From Flavobacteriaceae bacterium (GTDB taxonomy: Bacteria; Bacteroidota; Bacteroidia; Flavobacteriales; Flavobacteriaceae): a stretch of 64,000 nt of DNA. The notes beneath the pieces were generated by a model. The model was given only the letters and a program-made list of their open reading frames with translations. It did no database searches and was not told where the DNA came from. The stretch spans positions 85,323-149,322 of the forward strand of contig CANGWK010000003.1 in assembly GCA_947457615.1 (NCBI GenBank), in the 5' to 3' direction. Position 1 is the stretch's first letter. Every line of letters begins with the position of its first letter. The translations under genes were made by a program, and so were the position numbers. Shown piece after piece: positions 34,549 through 42,310 of the stretch.

Positions 34549-35928
34549 TTAAATCTCAGTTATATTAAAACCAATGGTTTTTAAATCGCTCCAAAAGGTA
34601 GGGTAAGATTTAGAAACTACTTCGGCATCTTGAATAATTATTGGTATTTTTAGTGCTAATGGAGCAAATGCCATTGCCATTCGGTGGTCTTGGTAGGTGA
34701 AAATTGCTGGGATTGATGAAGAAGTTGGTGACTTTGATAACGAATCTTCATTTGAAGGAAAAGCCACCCCGACCTTCGGGCACCCCTCCAAGGGAGGGGA
34801 ATGGAAAGCGGTGGGTTGTAACGTAAGAGAGTCGTTGGTTACAGATATAGAAGCTCCAAGTTTAGTGAGTTCGGTTTTTAGAGCTTCTAGACGGTCGGTT
34901 TCTTTAATTTTTAAGGTGTGTAAACCGGTTAAATGACATCCAATTCCTAATCCGAAACAAGTAACGGCGATGGTTTGAGCAATATCGGGAGAATTGTTTA
35001 GGTTGTAGTCAAACCTCTCCCCGACACTCTCCAAAGTAGAGGGAGACGATGCGGATATATAGGGTTGGAAACTATCTGTTTTAAGTTTTGTTATTGTAAT
35101 GAAATTATTGCTGTTGAAAGTTGTCTCAACTCCGAAGTCTTTGTAAATTTCAACTAAAACAGCATCACCTTGCAAACTGTTTTGTTTGTAACTAGACATG
35201 GTTAATTGAGTGCCAATTTCCGAAAGGGCAACAATAGAATAATAATAGGAAGCTGAGGACCAATCGGATTCTATTGTTATGGACGTTGGATTATAGAAAT
35301 TGGATGTTGGGTTGACCTTGATGGTGTTATTTTCAAAAGAAGTTTCTAATCCTATTTCGTTTAACAAGGCCAATGTCATTTTAATGTATGGTATCGAAGT
35401 AATTTGGCCTTCGAGTTTTAATTCTAATCCGTTTTCGAGTTTTGGTGCTATTAATAATAATGCAGAAATATATTGGCTACTTACATTTGCTGCTAGAGAA
35501 ACCTTTCTTTGATTGAGTTTCTTTCCTTTGATTTTTATTGGAGGAAACCCATCTTTTTCAGTGTAAGATATATCGGCTCCGAGTTGATTTAATGCGTCTA
35601 CTAAGATTTTAATTGGTCGTTCTTTCATTCGGGAGGAACCTGTCAATTCAACTTCTGAACCTTCTTTTAATGCAAAATAGGCGGTAAGAAACCGCATTGC
35701 TGTTCCTGCATGATTTATGTTTATTGTTTGAAGGGTATGGGGTTTTGAGTTTTGGGTTAAAGCCACCATCATCACCTCGGAATCATCAGAATTAGAAACG
35801 TTTTCTAAACTGAGGTTAGGAAATATAGCTTGTAACAACAACAATCTATTGGTTTCCGATTTGGAGCCAGTGATTGAGATGGTTAATTGTTGCTGGTTAC
35901 TGCTTGCTTGTTGAAGGTTTAAATCCAA
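34549..35928 (-). CDS. aroA: 3-phosphoshikimate 1-carboxyvinyltransferase (EPSP synthase), repeat-expanded, TTG start
   Basis: Sixth step of the shikimate pathway: joins PEP to shikimate-3-phosphate. Core motifs: GSKSETNRLLLLQ (21-33), NHAGTAMRFLTAYFA (72-86), GSSRMKERPI (97-106), KETDRLEALKTEL and FTYQDHRMAMAFAPLA. At 459 residues it is longer than the usual ~410-430. The excess fits in-frame repeat DNA: two P repeats (residues ~293-306 and ~374-390) and two heptamer stretches (~55-65 and ~204-215). The start is the TTG at 35926-35928: an in-frame stop lies five codons upstream with no ATG between. No frame is broken, so the protein is probably functional. Confidence 0.9.
   Translation of the reverse strand: MDLNLQQASSNQQQLTISITGSKSETNRLLLLQAIFPNLSLENVSNSDDSEVMMVALTQNSKPHTLQTININHAGTAMRFLTAYFALKEGSEVELTGSSRMKERPIKILVDALNQLGADISYTEKDGFPPIKIKGKKLNQRKVSLAANVSSQYISALLLIAPKLENGLELKLEGQITSIPYIKMTLALLNEIGLETSFENNTIKVNPTSNFYNPTSITIESDWSSASYYYSIVALSEIGTQLTMSSYKQNSLQGDAVLVEIYKDFGVETTFNSNNFITITKLKTDSFQPYISASSPSTLESVGERFDYNLNNSPDIAQTIAVTCFGLGIGCHLTGLHTLKIKETDRLEALKTELTKLGASISVTNDSLTLQPTAFHSPPLEGCPKVGVAFPSNEDSLSKSPTSSSIPAIFTYQDHRMAMAFAPLALKIPIIIQDAEVVSKSYPTFWSDLKTIGFNITEI
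34760..34808 (+). repeat. P-type repeat inside aroA (P4)
   Basis: AAGCCACCCCGACCTTCGGG, CACCCCTCC, GGGAGGGGAATGG: the most complete P copy. In aroA it is read in frame as FHSPPLEGCPKVGVAF. Confidence 0.85.
35011..35052 (+). repeat. P-type repeat inside aroA (P5)
   Basis: AAACCTCTCCCCGACACTC, TCCAAAGTAGAGGGAGACGA; read in frame as SSPSTLESVGERFD, close to the peptide produced by P-like repeats in the same orientation. Confidence 0.75.
35287..35318 (-). repeat. In-frame heptamer stretch in aroA (residues ~204-215)
   Basis: TTGGATT, ATAGAAA, TTGGATG, TTGGGTT on the plus strand, read in aroA as NPTSNFYNPTS. Confidence 0.6.
35736..35766 (-). repeat. In-frame heptamer stretch in aroA (residues ~55-65)
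   Basis: TGGGGTT, TTGAGTT, TTGGGTT on the plus strand, read as TQNSKPHT; similar to the TTTTGGG arrays before truA and rsgA. Confidence 0.5.
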
Positions 35929-35967
35929 TTTTTTAAAGTCTTAATTCTAAATACTCTTATCTTAAAA

Positions 35968-36294
35968 CTACTTTAATTTTTCATTGTTTTGATGGCGATC
36001 GTGGTCTCGATTGGTTTTTAAATCTAGTTTTTTATCAAAAGCTGCTTGTAAATCAATACCTGTTTGGTTGGCCAGACATAAAACTACAAAAACAACATCG
36101 GCAAGTTCTTCGCCAAGGTCTTTGTTTTTATCGGATTCTTTTTCAGATTGTTCGCCATAGCGTCGGGCAATAATTCTGGCTACTTCTCCTACTTCCTCAG
36201 TAAGTTGCGCCATATTGGTTAGCTCATTAAAATAGCGAACTCCGTGGTTTTTTATCCAGTTATCTACTTCGAGTTGGGAGTTTTTTAGGTTCAT
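35968..36294 (-). CDS. MazG-like nucleotide pyrophosphohydrolase
   Basis: All-alpha NTP pyrophosphatase, 108 residues, cleaving (d)NTPs to NMP plus pyrophosphate for house-cleaning. Metal-binding acidic helices: LTEEVGEVARIIARRYGE (31-48) and DLGEELADVVFVVLCLANQ (62-80), the ExxE..ExxD pattern of the MazG/RS21-C6 group. It sits between aroA (39 bp) and dtd (2 bp), so it is cotranscribed with dtd. The exact nucleotide substrate is unknown. Confidence 0.85.
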   Translation of the reverse strand: MNLKNSQLEVDNWIKNHGVRYFNELTNMAQLTEEVGEVARIIARRYGEQSEKESDKNKDLGEELADVVFVVLCLANQTGIDLQAAFDKKLDLKTNRDHDRHQNNEKLK

Positions 36295-36296
36295 AA

Positions 36297-36749
36297 TTAC
36301 TCTTTATTTTTAGTGTCTATTAGTATAGTTACAGGGCCATCGTTTAGTAACATTACTTTCATGTCGGCACCGAATTTTCCTGTTTGTGCTTTTTTTCCTA
36401 TTTCTAATTCCATTTTCGCAATGAAATTTTCGTAAAGTGGAATTGCAACATCTGGCTTTGCTGCTTTAATGTAAGAAGGTCGGTTGCCTTTTTTAGTAGC
36501 GGCATGAAGTGTGAATTGACTTACAATTATTACATCTCCAGCAACATCTTTTAACGAAAAATTCATGACCTGATTTTCATCTCCAAAAATACGAAGATTT
36601 GCAATTTTAGAAGTAAGCCATAGTATATCGTCATTGGTATCCGCATCTTCAATTCCAACAAGAACTAATAACCCTTTCTGGATTTCAGCTACTATTTTAG
36701 AATCTATAGTCACAGATGCTTGAGTTACTCTTTGGATTACTGCTTTCAT
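36297..36749 (-). CDS. dtd: D-aminoacyl-tRNA deacylase
   Basis: Removes D-amino acids (and Gly from tRNA-Ala) from mischarged tRNA as a homodimer. Full-length at 150 residues. Starts MKAVIQRVTQASVTID; the active-site blocks SQFTLHAATKKGNRPSY and NDGPVTILID (Gly-cis-Pro motif GPVT) are intact. It follows rsgA by 93 bp and precedes the MazG-like gene by 2 bp. Confidence 0.95.
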   Translation of the reverse strand: MKAVIQRVTQASVTIDSKIVAEIQKGLLVLVGIEDADTNDDILWLTSKIANLRIFGDENQVMNFSLKDVAGDVIIVSQFTLHAATKKGNRPSYIKAAKPDVAIPLYENFIAKMELEIGKKAQTGKFGADMKVMLLNDGPVTILIDTKNKE

Positions 36750-36772
36750 TATAATTGTGAATTATGGGATTG

Positions 36773-36817
36773 GATTGCTTTGCTTAGTGTCCCGCAACCG
36801 TAACTCCTCGCAATGAC
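36773..36817 (+). repeat. R-type repeat between dtd and rsgA
   Basis: GATTGCTTTGC at one end and CTCCTCGCAATGAC at the other; on the minus strand it reads GTCATTGCGAGGAG...GCAATC. A second copy is nested in F element F1 (25738-25762). A GTCATTGCGAGG..GCAATC type repeat occurs in many bacteria. Confidence 0.65.
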
Positions 36818-36842
36818 TGCCAAACTGAACACTGACCACTGC
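36818..36842 (-). repeat. Heptamer array after rsgA
   Basis: AACTGAA, CACTGAC, CACTGCC on the plus strand, abutting the rsgA stop codon. Confidence 0.6.
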
Positions 36843-37823
36843 CTACTTATTCCTCGTTTCGTCGCTCGCAATTCTATCGTCATTATAAATATCAGTGCGA
36901 TAATGTTCATCATCGCCCTCTAGTATTTTTAAATAACTATTGTAACGGGTCCAGGAAATAGTATCTTCTTCTAATGCTTTTTTGATAGCACAATGAGGCT
37001 CTTCTTTGTGTAAACAATTATTGAATTTACATTGGTCTTTTAATTTAAAAAACTCTGGGAAGTAGCCGCTTATTTCTTCTTTTTCCATATCTACAATTCC
37101 GAAACCTTTGATCCCTGGGGTATCAATGATTTTGGCGCCAAACGACAAATCATACATTTCAGCAAAAGTAGTTGTATGTTGTCCTTGTTTACTTTGCTCG
37201 GATATGGTTTTGGTTTTTAAATGCAGACTAGGTTCTAAAGCATTTACTAAAGTAGATTTTCCTACTCCAGAATGTCCAGAAAACATAGTCACTTTACCCT
37301 TCATTATTCCTTTTAATTCTTCTACCCCTTTATTTTCAGTTGAAGAAACTCTAAGGCATTGGTAACCAATTCCTTGATAAACATACTGCATATACAACTG
37401 TTCGTCTAGGGTTGCTCCTTCGAGCGTGTCTATTTTATTGAAAACTAAAATTGTAGTTATGCCATAAGCCTCCGCAGTTACCAAAAATCGATCTATAAAA
37501 TTAAATGTTGTTGGAGGATTATCGATCGTAATTAATAGAAAAACGTAATCTAAATTGGAAGCGATAATGTGCATTTGATGCGATAAATTTACCGATTTTC
37601 TTACGATGTAATTTTTCCTGTCGTGAATATTATGTATGGTTCCCGTAATAATATCGGAAGTTTCGTCTAATTCATAATCTACTATATCGCCTACCGCAAT
37701 AGGGTTAGTACTTTTGATGCCTTTTATCCGGAATTTCCCTTTAATTCTACATTCCATAAAATCGCCTTCTTCCGATTTTACGGTGTACCAACTTCCAGTA
37801 GATTTATAAACAAGTCCGGTCAT
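36843..37823 (-). CDS. rsgA: Ribosome small-subunit-dependent GTPase A
   Basis: Circularly permuted GTPase for late 30S subunit maturation. Order: OB-fold N-terminus (~1-75), G4 NKID (near 130), G1 GHSGVGKSTL (near 190), G3 DTPG (near 240), then a zinc-binding C-terminus with CKFNNCLHKEEPHC (Cys, Cys, His, Cys). 326 residues, full length. Its own -7 element (37871-37878) places a heptamer array in its leader. Confidence 0.95.
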   Translation of the reverse strand: MTGLVYKSTGSWYTVKSEEGDFMECRIKGKFRIKGIKSTNPIAVGDIVDYELDETSDIITGTIHNIHDRKNYIVRKSVNLSHQMHIIASNLDYVFLLITIDNPPTTFNFIDRFLVTAEAYGITTILVFNKIDTLEGATLDEQLYMQYVYQGIGYQCLRVSSTENKGVEELKGIMKGKVTMFSGHSGVGKSTLVNALEPSLHLKTKTISEQSKQGQHTTTFAEMYDLSFGAKIIDTPGIKGFGIVDMEKEEISGYFPEFFKLKDQCKFNNCLHKEEPHCAIKKALEEDTISWTRYNSYLKILEGDDEHYRTDIYNDDRIASDETRNK

Positions 37824-37824
37824 A

Positions 37825-37866
37825 TTTTGGGTTTTGGGTTCTAGGTTCTGGGTATTGGGTCCTAGT
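37825..37866 (-). repeat. Heptamer array H4 in the rsgA leader
   Basis: TTTTGGG, TTTTGGG, TTCTAGG, TTCTGGG, TATTGGG on the plus strand, directly before the ATG. The first four units match the truA array exactly and in the same order. Confidence 0.85.
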
Positions 37867-37870
37867 TTTG

Positions 37871-37878
37871 CAAATATA
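37871..37878 (-). promoter_or_regulatory. -7 promoter element for rsgA
   Basis: TATATTTG on the minus strand, exact consensus. Confidence 0.55.
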
Positions 37879-37908
37879 GATAAAACTAATTTTAGTTTAT
37901 TATACTTA

Positions 37909-37943
37909 GACCTAAAACCCAGAACCCAAAACCTTGAACCCTA
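37909..37943 (+). repeat. Heptamer array H5, inverted relative to H4
   Basis: CCTAAAA, CCCAGAA, CCCAAAA, CCTTGAA on the plus strand, complementary to H4 across the rsgA promoter and abutting the DAHP synthase stop codon. Confidence 0.8.
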
Positions 37944-39026
37944 TTAAGAATTAAATATTTTCTCTTGATGCGAAATACTTTCTTGGTGAATAGCTTTGAA
38001 AAATTGCACAATAAATTCTTCGCTCAATCCTTTTTGGCCTCCATCAGCAATCATTTTATCTAAAACTTCGTTCCATCGTTTATTTTGTAATACAGCTACA
38101 TTTTTTTCTTTTTTCAAAGCACCAATGCTTGCTGCAACTTTCATTCTTTTACCTATAGTTTCTAATAATTTAGCATCAAATTCGTCAATTTTTCCTCGAA
38201 GTTGATTTAATCGTAGTTGGTAATCATCTGCATCATCCGTTTCTTTTCGGATTGTTAAATGAAAAATTATTTTCTTTAATTGAGTTGGTGTTACTTGTTG
38301 TTTAGCATCACTCCATGCATTATCTGGATCAATATGAGTTTCAATCATCATCCCATCATAATTTAAATCAAGTGCTTCTTGCGTTACTTGAAAAATCATA
38401 TCGCGATTTCCAGTAATGTGGGATGGATCAATAATTAACGGTAAATCGGGGAATTTATGTTGAAAATCAATCGCAATTTGCCATTCGGGATTGTTTCTAT
38501 ATTTTGTTTTTTCATAAGTAGAAAAACCTCTGTGGATGATACCTAATTTCTTAATTCCGGAGTTATACAAACGTTCCACGCCACCAATCCACAAAGCCAA
38601 ATCGGGATTTACTGGGTTTTTTACCAGTACAATTTTGTTTGAGTTTTGTAATGCTTCCGCAATTTCCTGAACTGCAAATGGGTTTACGGTAGTTCTAGCG
38701 CCAATCCAAAGCACATCGATGTCGTGTTCTAAAGCAAGTTTCACATGAGCCGCATTGGCTACTTCAACTGCCATTAGCAGTCCTGTTTCGGCTTTGGCTT
38801 TTTGCAACCATTTTAATCCGATTTCGCCAACACCTTCAAATCCTCCTGGGCGAGTTCTTGGTTTCCAAATTCCAGCACGAAAAATGGATACTTTAGAATC
38901 TTTCAGTTCATGTGCTATTTTCAACACTTGCTCTTCCGTCTCGGCGCTGCAAGGCCCCGCAATTACTATTGGATGTGGCAAATGGAAATCATTTAACCAA
39001 GTTCGCATTTCTTTATTGTTTTCCAT
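37944..39026 (-). CDS. Bifunctional DAHP synthase / chorismate mutase (type II)
   Basis: First committed step of aromatic synthesis (PEP + erythrose-4-phosphate to DAHP) fused to chorismate mutase. Residues ~1-262 are the class I (KDSA-like) synthase barrel: PIVIAGPCSAETEEQV, FRAGIWKPRTRPGGFEG split by position, VLVKNPVNPD and PLIIDPSHITGNRD. Residues ~270-360 are an AroQ-type mutase (LRLNQLRGKIDEFDAKLLETIGKRM). In this fusion the mutase domain is commonly the sensor for prephenate feedback. 360 residues. Functionally linked to aroA three genes on; divergent from gldA. Confidence 0.93.
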   Translation of the reverse strand: MENNKEMRTWLNDFHLPHPIVIAGPCSAETEEQVLKIAHELKDSKVSIFRAGIWKPRTRPGGFEGVGEIGLKWLQKAKAETGLLMAVEVANAAHVKLALEHDIDVLWIGARTTVNPFAVQEIAEALQNSNKIVLVKNPVNPDLALWIGGVERLYNSGIKKLGIIHRGFSTYEKTKYRNNPEWQIAIDFQHKFPDLPLIIDPSHITGNRDMIFQVTQEALDLNYDGMMIETHIDPDNAWSDAKQQVTPTQLKKIIFHLTIRKETDDADDYQLRLNQLRGKIDEFDAKLLETIGKRMKVAASIGALKKEKNVAVLQNKRWNEVLDKMIADGGQKGLSEEFIVQFFKAIHQESISHQEKIFNS

Positions 39027-39094
39027 TGTATATTGAGTTGGAAGATAAAAATATAAACTTTAGTTACTTCCAGAAATTATTCTAAAATTTCATA

Positions 39095-39102
39095 CAAAAT
39101 TA
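39095..39102 (-). promoter_or_regulatory. -7 promoter element for the DAHP synthase gene
   Basis: TAATTTTG on the minus strand, exact consensus, ~70 bp before the ATG. Confidence 0.4.
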
Positions 39103-39265
39103 GTAAACCAATATTAACTAATTCAGAAACTTTTACCAAATCTGCGTTAAATAATTGATATTCGTCATATTCTCTACAAATAGGCTTAAATTATTCAGAA
39201 TATCAAATAACTAGTTTTAATCCGTTTTAAGATTTAATCCTTTTTAGATTTCCTTTATTAATTAT

Positions 39266-39273
39266 TACATTTG
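39266..39273 (+). promoter_or_regulatory. -7 promoter element for gldA
   Basis: TACATTTG, exact consensus, 17 bp before the ATG at 39290. Confidence 0.55.
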
Positions 39274-39289
39274 CTTCAAATATCAAATT

Positions 39290-40198
39290 ATGTCTATAGA
39301 AGTTAAAAATATTTCCAAAAGTTATGGCACTCAAAAAGCGCTAGACAACGTTTCGTTTTCAGTAAAAAAAGGTGAAATTGTTGGTTTTCTTGGTCCGAAT
39401 GGTGCAGGAAAATCCACTTTGATGAAAATTTTGACTACTTACATTAATGCCGATGAAGGTACAGCTTCTGTAAATGGAAATGATGTTATAGAGAATCAAA
39501 AAGCGGTTCAACTTTCGGTTGGGTACCTGGCAGAGCATAATCCTTTGTATTTGGATTTATATGTTCGGGAATATTTAGCATTTAATGCAGATGTTTATAA
39601 AGTTGCAAAATCTAGAATTGAAGAAGTAATTCAATTGACTGGATTAACTTCAGAAAGTCATAAAAAAATAGGAGAATTATCTAAAGGATACCGTCAAAGA
39701 GTTGGATTAGCAACAGCTTTATTACACAATCCTGATGTTTTAATTTTGGATGAACCTACTACAGGACTAGATCCGAATCAATTGGTGGAGATTAGAAATG
39801 TTATAAAAAATGTTGGTAAAAATAAAACGGTTTTTCTTTCTACGCACATCATGCAGGAAGTGGAAGCTATTTGCGATAGAGTAATTATTATTAATAATAA
39901 TGGAAAAATTGTTACCGATAAGAAACTTGATAAACTAGTTTCTGAAGTAAAAGAACAAGTGATTGAAGTGGAATTTGATAAAGTGGTTGACGAAACCTTG
40001 TTTTCAAAATTATTAGAATTAAAATCCTACAAAAATACCCATGATAAAGTTTGGGAATTGACTTTTGAAACCGAGAATGACTGCCGTTCTTCAGTATTTG
40101 ATTTTGCTCAAGAAAACGGATTAAAAACGTTGCAACTGAATTTGAAAAGCAAAAACTTGGAAGATATTTTTAGAGAAAAAACATCTAAGAAAGGTTAG
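39290..40198 (+). CDS. gldA: Gliding-motility ABC transporter ATPase GldA
   Basis: ATP-binding subunit that, with the membrane proteins GldF and GldG, forms the ABC complex of Flavobacterium gliding. Walker A GPNGAGKST (35-43), signature LSKGYRQRVG, Walker B VLILDEPTTGLDP and the H-loop STHIMQEVEAICDRV are intact. The overall text and ~300-residue length fit GldA better than a generic ATPase. gldF and gldG are not adjacent, as in other Flavobacterium, where gldA stands apart. The gene begins the plus-strand group and is followed by F element F3. Confidence 0.87.
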   Translation: MSIEVKNISKSYGTQKALDNVSFSVKKGEIVGFLGPNGAGKSTLMKILTTYINADEGTASVNGNDVIENQKAVQLSVGYLAEHNPLYLDLYVREYLAFNADVYKVAKSRIEEVIQLTGLTSESHKKIGELSKGYRQRVGLATALLHNPDVLILDEPTTGLDPNQLVEIRNVIKNVGKNKTVFLSTHIMQEVEAICDRVIIINNNGKIVTDKKLDKLVSEVKEQVIEVEFDKVVDETLFSKLLELKSYKNTHDKVWELTFETENDCRSSVFDFAQENGLKTLQLNLKSKNLEDIFREKTSKKG

Positions 40199-40225
40199 AG
40201 TTACCAAGTACAATTTACAAAGTTT

Positions 40226-40394
40226 AGCCCGGATAGAAGTGGAAAGCTTTTAGAAATGGAAAGCTAATTTTTTGTTGCTAGAAAAAAGCGACCATCGGAA
40301 GCTCTTTTTATTGCTTACAAAAATAGCTTGACATGAAAAAACTTGCAACGGAAAGCCGGAAAGTGGCATACTAAAATGCCTAATGTTTCGCTCC
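40226..40394 (+). repeat. F-type structured element (F3), long copy
   Basis: Begins TTTAGCCCGGATAGAAGTGG, then ~100 nt not shared with other copies, then GCAACGGAAAGCCGGAAAG and the tail CTAAAATGCC...TTCGCTCC. Start and end match copies F2 and F4; the interior is longer. Confidence 0.6.
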
Positions 40395-40438
40395 TAATTT
40401 CTTAAGTCTTTAAATAAAATTTGATAAACTTATTCTTT

Positions 40439-40446
40439 TATATTTG
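40439..40446 (+). promoter_or_regulatory. -7 promoter element for the PagL-like gene
   Basis: TATATTTG, exact consensus, 18 bp before the ATG; TTTG at 40420-40423 is a short-spaced -33 candidate. Confidence 0.55.
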
Positions 40447-40464
40447 TGGCATTAAAATTTTAGA

Positions 40465-41553
40465 ATGAGAAAGTTGTCTTTTATACTTTTATTTGTTTCA
40501 TTCCCTTTTTTTGGACAGAAAAATTGTGATACGGATGCTATAGAAGTTTCTTTTTTGCAAGGAAATGTTATTCCGCATACAAAAGACTTGTATCATTTAC
40601 AGGGACATCCAAACGGGTTAATGCTTAGTTTTGTCAAGCAAACTCATGGCAACGAGGAATGGCATTCGGCCTATAATTTTCCTGATTATGGTATTTATTT
40701 TCAATACCAAGATTACAACAACAATTTTCTTGGAAAATGCTATGGGATTGGAGCTTTATATAATTTTTATTTTTTAAATAGGCACTTAGAATTAAAAGTG
40801 TCCCAAGGAATTGGATATGCCACAAATCCCTATGAAAAAATAAATAACAGTAAAAATAAAGCTTTTGGATCTTCTTTTATGTCAAATACCAATTTTGGAT
40901 TAATTTATAAAGAAGAGCATTTAATTGGTAATCTAGGATTACATGCAGGTTTTCTATTTACGCATTTTTCAAACGGAAGAAAAAAATCACCCAATAGTGG
41001 TATCAACTCTTTTTTGGTTAATGTTGGTTTAAATTATGATTTTTCTGAGGTTAAAACCAGTACAAATGACACTGTTGCAATTATTACAAACAGTAGTGAA
41101 CCGATAAAATATAATTTTGTTTTACGCAGTGGATACAACGAAAGTCAGGTTATTGGTAGCGGGCAACACCCTTTTTACCATGCTTCCTTTTTTATTGACA
41201 AACGGTTTAACCGAAAAAGTGCTCTGCAATTGGGAGCCGAATTTTTCCTGACTAATTCATTTAAGGATTACATAAAGTATAAATCCATTGCTTTTCCGGA
41301 ATTAAATTTAGACCCAAATACCGATTATAAAAGAGTTGGAATATTTACTGGATATGAACTATTTATAAATAAAATTTCCTTAGAAGCACAGGTTGGTTAT
41401 TATATTTATCGCCCTTTTAAAGAAGATATTGCGCTTTATGATAGAGTCGGATTTAAATACCATTTAACTCCTAAAATATATACCGGTTTTTCTGTTAAAA
41501 CACATATGTTTTTGGCAGAGGCTTTAGAATTTGGTATTGGACTAAGATTGTAA
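40465..41553 (+). CDS. PagL-like lipid A deacylase / acyloxyacyl hydrolase family
   Basis: Outer-membrane beta-barrel of the PagL (lipid A 3-O-deacylase) family, 362 residues. Signal peptide ~1-17 (ending FFGQK). The catalytic His-Ser pair is visible in FLFTHFSNGRKKSPNSGIN, and many alternating strands follow (YNFVLRSGYNESQV). It ends in a strand with terminal GIGLRL, as expected for a barrel. It probably trims lipid A acyl chains, altering surface LPS. It is 4 bp before the GIN-domain gene, so the two form an operon. Confidence 0.8.
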   Translation: MRKLSFILLFVSFPFFGQKNCDTDAIEVSFLQGNVIPHTKDLYHLQGHPNGLMLSFVKQTHGNEEWHSAYNFPDYGIYFQYQDYNNNFLGKCYGIGALYNFYFLNRHLELKVSQGIGYATNPYEKINNSKNKAFGSSFMSNTNFGLIYKEEHLIGNLGLHAGFLFTHFSNGRKKSPNSGINSFLVNVGLNYDFSEVKTSTNDTVAIITNSSEPIKYNFVLRSGYNESQVIGSGQHPFYHASFFIDKRFNRKSALQLGAEFFLTNSFKDYIKYKSIAFPELNLDPNTDYKRVGIFTGYELFINKISLEAQVGYYIYRPFKEDIALYDRVGFKYHLTPKIYTGFSVKTHMFLAEALEFGIGLRL

Positions 41554-41557
41554 CAAT

Positions 41558-42307
41558 ATGAAAAAGACATTTATTTTATTAACCTTTTTATTGTTTTTCA
41601 TCTCATGTGAAAAGCCTAGTGAATGTATAGAGAGTCCAGGAGATATGGTAACTCGGACAATTCCTGTAAATCCGTTTAACAGAATAAAAGTATATCGTGG
41701 TATTGCAGTTGTGATTTCACAAGGCACTGAATATAAGGTTGAGATTAAATCGGGAAGCAACTTAATTAACAATATTTCGGTAACTCAAATTGATAATCAA
41801 TTGATTTTTAAAGACAATACTACCTGCAATTGGTTGAGAGAATATGGCGAATCCACCATCTTTTTAACCACTCCAAATTTAGAAGAAATTTATTCTAAAA
41901 CAGAGCGAAATATTAGTTCAAATGGCATATTAACATTCCCCACTTTGAGAATTTTTTCTTTAGATAAAGATGGCGATGGTGAAGAAGGTGCTGGAACTGG
42001 CGATTTTAATATTGCAATAAATAATGATCAATTAGTTATCGCAAACAATAATGTGTCGCGTTATTTTATTTCTGGCTCGACAAATACTGGAGTATTTAAT
42101 TTTTGGGCTGGCGATGGGCGAATAGATGCTTCTAATTTAGTAGCACAGACCATAAATGTTTACCACAGAGGATCAAACGACATGATTGTTCGTCCAATAC
42201 AAAGCATCGTTGGGAAAATGGTAAGTACTGGAAATATTATTCTAAAAAATAATCCACCAATTGTAGATGTACAGCAATTGTATCTAGGACGTATAATTTA
42301 CAATTAG
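41558..42307 (+). CDS. GIN-domain (DUF2807) lipoprotein
   Basis: 249-residue exported lipoprotein (signal peptide with lipobox FFISC, Cys ~17). The body is a GIN/DUF2807 beta-helix-like domain starting NPFNRIKVYRGIAVVISQG, common in Bacteroidota outer-envelope proteins of unknown function. Second gene of the operon with the PagL-like enzyme; it ends 3 bp before the convergent metF stop. No catalytic motif seen. Confidence 0.82.
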   Translation: MKKTFILLTFLLFFISCEKPSECIESPGDMVTRTIPVNPFNRIKVYRGIAVVISQGTEYKVEIKSGSNLINNISVTQIDNQLIFKDNTTCNWLREYGESTIFLTTPNLEEIYSKTERNISSNGILTFPTLRIFSLDKDGDGEEGAGTGDFNIAINNDQLVIANNNVSRYFISGSTNTGVFNFWAGDGRIDASNLVAQTINVYHRGSNDMIVRPIQSIVGKMVSTGNIILKNNPPIVDVQQLYLGRIIYN

Positions 42308-42310
42308 TTT

